Origin: Rhizobium sp. AQ_MP
GTDB lineage: Bacteria; Pseudomonadota; Alphaproteobacteria; Rhizobiales; Rhizobiaceae
DNA length: 64,000 nucleotides
Reading direction: 5' to 3'
NCBI RefSeq assembly: GCF_014237835.1
Contig: NZ_JACJVI010000006.1
Location: 62,001 to 126,000 of the forward strand
Numbering within the stretch: position 1 is the first letter of the stretch; each line of letters opens with the position of its first letter. The position numbers and the translations under genes were made by a program. Positions 28,401 through 34,400 of this stretch are shown one piece after another. The notes under the pieces were generated by a model that saw only the letters and a list, made by a program, of their open reading frames with translations, did no database searches and was not told where the DNA came from.

Positions 28401-31400
28401 GACGATCTGGTCGGCGGCAACGACAGCCTGCCGAGAGAGCCTCTGTCAACAACCGGCGACCTGAACGTGTCGTTCGGCTCCGACGGCGTGAAGTCATTCG
28501 CTCTCAGTGCGGACAATGCGAACTGGAACGAGGGCACCCGGACCCTGACGGCCGGTGACAACTCATGGACGATCTCGGTTGCCGCTGATGGCACCTACAG
28601 GTTCACCCTGCTCAACAACACGCTGGCTCACGGGCAGGCAGACAATGGCGAGAACACGCTCGACATTTCCGTGCGCTATGTCGTGACCGATGGGGACGGT
28701 GACCAGATCTCCGGCAACTTCGGCATCCGGATCGTCGATGACGTCCCGGTCGCCACCTCTGCCGTGTTGACCGGCACGGCCAACGAACTGCTCGTTGCCG
28801 ACGGCAACCCGGCAACGCCCGAAGTCAAGGGCTTCCTGTCGTCACTGGTGTCCTTCGGTGCCGATGGTGCCCATGCGACGAATGCCTACACCGTCGAGAC
28901 TCGGAATCTGTCCACGTCCCTGACCTCGCTCACCTCGAACGGCATCCCGCTGACCTTCACGGCCATCGGCAATGTCATGACGGCACGCGCCGGTGAGGTA
29001 CCTGTGTTCACCTTCTCGGTGAACGCGGTCACAGGCGAATACACCTTCACGCAGGTCGGACCCATCGACCATGTCCAGAAGGTTGTGCTGGATGGTAAGG
29101 GCTATCCGGCCTCGTCGCTCGATAAGAAAGACGAGATTGTCGCAGTGGACCGTGTTGCTGGTGACAGCTTCCAGATCATGGGCCGTCTTGACAACGGCGA
29201 CGTCATCATTCGCGTTACCAACACCTACGATCGCGCGGTTTCGTGGAGCATCGACAAGAGACATGATTGGGACGATGATTTCCCGGCCTTGAACATTGGT
29301 GCCAACCAGACTGTCTATGTCAACGTCGGTCAGCTTGCCAATGGAACAGAGCTGCGCATCAACGGCAACAATGCCCCCGACGGCACCGAGATAGTAAGGG
29401 GCTCGACTCCGATTGTCTCCGCCATCGACGGCCGGACCTCACTGACGCTTGATCTGTCTTCGGCGGTTACCGTCCGTGACGGCGACGGTGATACCCTGGC
29501 CCTGTCCAATCAGTTGAAGATCACCGTGACGGACTCGACGCCTTCGGCTGCGTCAAACATCAACGGCGAAGTCTTCGAAGACGGGAACAGGTCGATTGAA
29601 GGTCGTGCTCTGGTGAACTGGAATGCCGACAATGGCCCGGCCAAGACGCTGGTGCTGAACGGCAATCCGTCCATCCTGGATGCCAGAGGCAATACCGTCG
29701 GGACCTTGTACTCGAACTCCCAGGCCGTCGCCTTCACGACCATCAATGGTGTTCTGATCGGCTACATCGCAGGCAAAGACGCGGCGGTTGCGGCCAATCG
29801 GGTCTTTACCCTGTCCCTCGACGCCGCCACCGGCAGCTACTCGTTTACGCTGCTGCAGCCGCTCGATCACACGGAACCGAACGGCAACGACCACTTCCTG
29901 ACGCTCGGCTTCACAGCCGTGGCAACGGACGGTGATCGCGACGTCATCTCCGTTCCCTTCACCGTCAAGGTGGACGCAGCCGGCACCATCGATGGCAGCT
30001 CGATTTCTTACGGTAACGTCTCGACAGGTGTGTTCGTCAATCTGGACCAGACTGAGACCGACATTTTCGGCCAGGAGGTTATGGGCCGTACGGCAACTGA
30101 CCGGACCGGCAACAACCTCATCGGCATTGATGCGTTGGGAACTGGTATCGTCAATGCCGCAGGCGGCAGCGGCCACGATATTGTCGTCGGCAACAATGCC
30201 GCGAACATCCTCTCGGGTGGCGACGGCTGGGATGTGATGGTCGGAAAGGGTGGCGACGACATCCTCGAAGGTGGTAAGGGTGACGACTTCCTGCAGGGCG
30301 ATGACGGCAACGACACCCTGCGCGGCGGCGATGGCAATGACGTCCTCAGCGGCGGTCGTGGCAATGATGTGCTCGAAGGCGGCGCCGGCGACGATATGCT
30401 CATCGTCTCCGCCGATATCGACGATGCAGCAGCCTTCGGTCCGCGCGGCTTCACGCTCGGCAACGGCGATGTCCTCCCGATTTCGCTTGCGGGACGTTCG
30501 GGTGAAGGTGACAGCCTCTCGGGCGGCACCGGTATCGACACGGTAAGCTTTGTTCCGGCAAGCCCGGACAAGGGTTTCGTCTTCGACCGTGCCAATTCTT
30601 CGCTCGGTCTCTCGGGTATCGAGAGGTTCACCGGCACGGATCGTGACGACATCATTCTCCTGCCCAAGAGCTACACGACCTCGGACGCAGTCTTCATCGA
30701 GATCGACGGTGGCGAGGGTAACGATATCCTTCAGGGGTCGGACGCCCAAGCGGACAAGATCATCGGCGGCATGGGCAACGACTGGATCTCCGGCCTCGGT
30801 GGCAACGACGATTTGGACGGGGGAGAAGGCAATGACCAGATCTGGGGTGGAGCTGGCAACGACACCATCCGCGGCCGCGAAGGCAACGACACTTTGGTGG
30901 GCGGAGCTGGCAATGACGTCATAGAAGGAGGTGCCGGCAACGACCGGATCCTCTACACCGTCGGCGACGGAGACGACATCGTCGATGGCGGCACGGAAAC
31001 CGGCACGACTCATCCGGATTATGACGAGCTGGTGGTCGGCGGTGATGCCACGGCCCGCACCTTTACCCTAGGTCTGGCAAGCGGCGGGACCGAGATCGGA
31101 GATGCTGCGAGCAAGGACATTCTGGTCTCCTATGCTGGCGGCTCCGTGCGCGCCGACGAGATCGAGCGCGTCACCTTCAACCTCGGATCCGCTGGCGATA
31201 CGGTTGTTCTGAACTCCGTCGCTGGTTCCGCCATCGCTCCCTCGACGATCGTCATCAACGGTGGCGTCGGCAACGACACGATCGACCTGTCGAATTTCGT
31301 CGGCAGCACGGTCCAGATCGGGGATGCCGGCGGTACGGACAGCCTGAAGTTCAGCAATGTCCGTTGGCAGGCCGTAACGGTCACGAAGGACGACAACGGT

Positions 31401-34400
31401 CAGTTCATTCTAAATCTGCCGAACGGCACCGTCGTCAAGGCTGGCGGGATCGAAAGCTTCACCTTTGAGAACGGCACGGTTACGGCCCAGCAGCTGATCC
31501 AGCAGAAGCCATCGGATATCGACACGACGGGTCTGACGATCGCTGAAAACTCGGGCGAGGGCGCTTCGGTCGGTTCTGTCAAGGGCACCGACGCGAACGG
31601 CGAGATTGATCCGCTCACTTATGCCTTCGTGACGAACAGTGGTGTTTCCCAGACGTCACCTGATGGCCGTTTCACCATCAACGCGACGACCGGCGCCATC
31701 ACAGTGGCCGCTGGCGCGTCCATCGACTACGAGACCGAAAAGACCATCGACGTCACCATCCGCGTCACCGACAGCAGGCTTGGCTACATCGACGAGAAGT
31801 TCACGATCAACGTGACGGACGTCAACGAAGCTCCGACGGCTGTTGGTTTCAGCAACGTCGTGTCGGCGATCGATGAAAACATCGTTGTTGGCTCCGACGG
31901 CATCAAGGTTGCCGACATCACGGTGACGGATGATGCGCTGGGCACAAACCAGCTCAGCCTCGCCGGTGACGACGCCGCGTCTTTCCGCATCGTCGGCAAC
32001 GCTTTGTACTTCGTCGGCACCCAGGTGAACTACGAAGCGAAGGCGAGCTACAGCGTCTCCGTTCAGGTCAACGACACGACCGTTGGCGGCACGCCGGATG
32101 CCACGCAGACGTTCACGCTGAATGTCAACAACCGGAACGATCTGCCGACGTCGACCAACGACAGCATCACCATCCTCGAAGACACGGCAACGCCGCTGAC
32201 GATCAACGACTTCGGCACGTTCAAGGATGAGGATGCCGGCCAGTCGCTGGCGGCGGTCAAGATCACGGCTCTTCCTTCGAATGGCACGCTGCAGTTCCAG
32301 GGCATGAGCGGCTGGACGAATGTCTCGCTGGACCAGGAGGTCTCCGTCAACGACATCATTGCCGGCAAACTGCAGTTTGTTCCGGCTCTGAACGCCAACG
32401 GCGCCGACTACGCCACCATCGGCTTCAAGGTCGGCGACGGCACCGCCTTCAGCGACCAGTCGTACAGCTTGAAGGTGAATGTCACGGCGGTGAATGATCC
32501 GCCGATGACAAATGCCGTCGCTGTCTCCGGCAATGAGGATACCCTCATCGCGATTGCGCTTTCTGGCAGCGATGTCGACGGCACGGTTGCGAGCTACAGG
32601 ATCAACACGCTCCCGAGCAATGGCGTCCTGTATCAAGACGCAGCTATGACGCAGATCCTATGGTCCAACTCGCAGACCACAGGGGCAACCGTGTACTTCA
32701 AGCCGTACCCCAATTTCAACGGCGAGGTAACCTTCAGCTATTCTGCAATCGATAATGCTGGCGCCATCGCCACATCGTCAGCAACCGCGACGATCACCGT
32801 GGCCCCGGTCAACGACAATCCGGGTGCCAACAATGACGTCCTGCACTTTGGTGGCGACGCAGCTCCTGCAGGGACCGGCTGGGTCCTGAATGCCGCGAAC
32901 GGCCACTATTACAAGTTTGTGAGTGCTGCGAACGTGTCCTGGGCGGATGCCGTTGCGGGAGCCGCCAACCAGGCTCAGGGCGCTTACTTGCTCACCTTGA
33001 CCAACGCGGCAGAGCAGAGTTTCGTGCTCAACAACTTAGGCGTCCAGGGCCAGATGCTTTGGCTGGGGGGCTCCGATGCCGAGACAGAGGGCACATTCAA
33101 GTGGGTTACGGGTCCGGAAGCTGGGTCTGTTGTCGCAAGCTATCTGCCCTGGAATCCCGGCGAGCCAAACAACTGGGGAGGCAACGAGGACTACATCGCG
33201 CTGAACCGCTGGGCTGGGCCGCTCTACCAGACGCCTCTGTGGAACGATGCTGCCTCGATTTCGGGCAATACTTCCGGCTATGTCGCCGAGTGGAGCGGCA
33301 ACAACGGCAGCATCACCGAAGACACAGTTCAGAGGTTCTCGACCAGCCTGTTGACGGCAAATGACGGTGATTTGGATGGTGACAGCATTGCTGTGACATC
33401 TGTCTCGAACTCCACGCGTGGAGCGGCCGTGACACTGAACAACGACGGGACCATCACCTATGATCCGTCGCGGTCCACACAGCTCCAGCAATTGGCGCAA
33501 GGCCAGACGGTGACCGATACATTCACCTACACGATAAAGGACATTCATGGTGCCACCTCTACGGCGACCGCCACGATTACTATCAAAGGTGTAAATGACG
33601 CTGCCGTTATCTCCGGTGACTTCATTGGAACGGTGACCGAGGATGCCGTCGGCGGTAAAGTCGAGACCTACAACGAGAACTTCTCGTCGTCGGGTAGCGT
33701 GAATGGCTGGACCAATGGTGTGCTTGCAACCTATTCGGGTGAGTATAACAATCTTTTTGCAAGCTTCGGACAGTACCTGACCGAGAGCGAAAATCGGAGC
33801 AACACTCAGTCGATCTCGAAGGTGCTGTCGGTGCCGGCGGGCAATGTTCCCACGGTCATCGAGTTTGATTTCCTTGCCATCAATACGTGGGATGGCGGCG
33901 AAAAACTCCAAGTCTATCTGGATAACGGAAAGGCTTTTGAATTCGCCATCGGTGGATCGTTGAATGGTAGCTTCTCGGTGAATGGGATCACTGGAACCTA
34001 CGCCATTACGCCCGTCAATCCGAAGGTCTATCATGTGGTTCTCACAGGCTCGGGCTTTGGGAATACTGTAACCTTGGGCTTCGGTGATACCCTTGACCAG
34101 TCGGTTGCAGATGAGAGCCTCGGCATCGACAACATCGTTGTCCATGCGAACCGCCCGTCGGGCTTGGTTGTCAGTGGCGACCTGAATGCGACCGATGTCG
34201 ACAATCCGAACGATGCATGGATTGCGGTTGCTGCGGGTGGCACAACGGCCAACCAATACGGCACGTTCTCGATCGACGCGACTGGTCACTGGACGTACAC
34301 GTTGAACAACGACAATGCGACTGTGAACGCATTGCCGGCAGGCAAGACCCTGAGCGATACCTTCACGGTGAAGACAGTGGGTGGTACCGAGCAGCTTGTG

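Larger units (their letters stand above)
20030..29990 (+). repeat. About 18 tandem DUF5801-like protein repeats
   Basis: The unit is about 390-600 bases. Landmarks recur in order: a VEDE/EDDVS opener, a SLxISWGAD(D/N) strand with GDRSV or FGRTV, a GSYTFxLxxPLDH strand, and FTATDSDGDxxxxxFxVxVxDDxP at the end. WGAD-type landmarks occur near 20600, 21115, 21725, 22322, 22920, 23565, 24165, 24730, 25310, 25870, 26415 and 26970; more diverged copies continue to about 29990. Confidence 0.85.

Noticed and set aside
20030..29990. CRISPR array
   Set aside because: Repeats are about 400-600 bases and coding, not short direct repeats with unique spacers.
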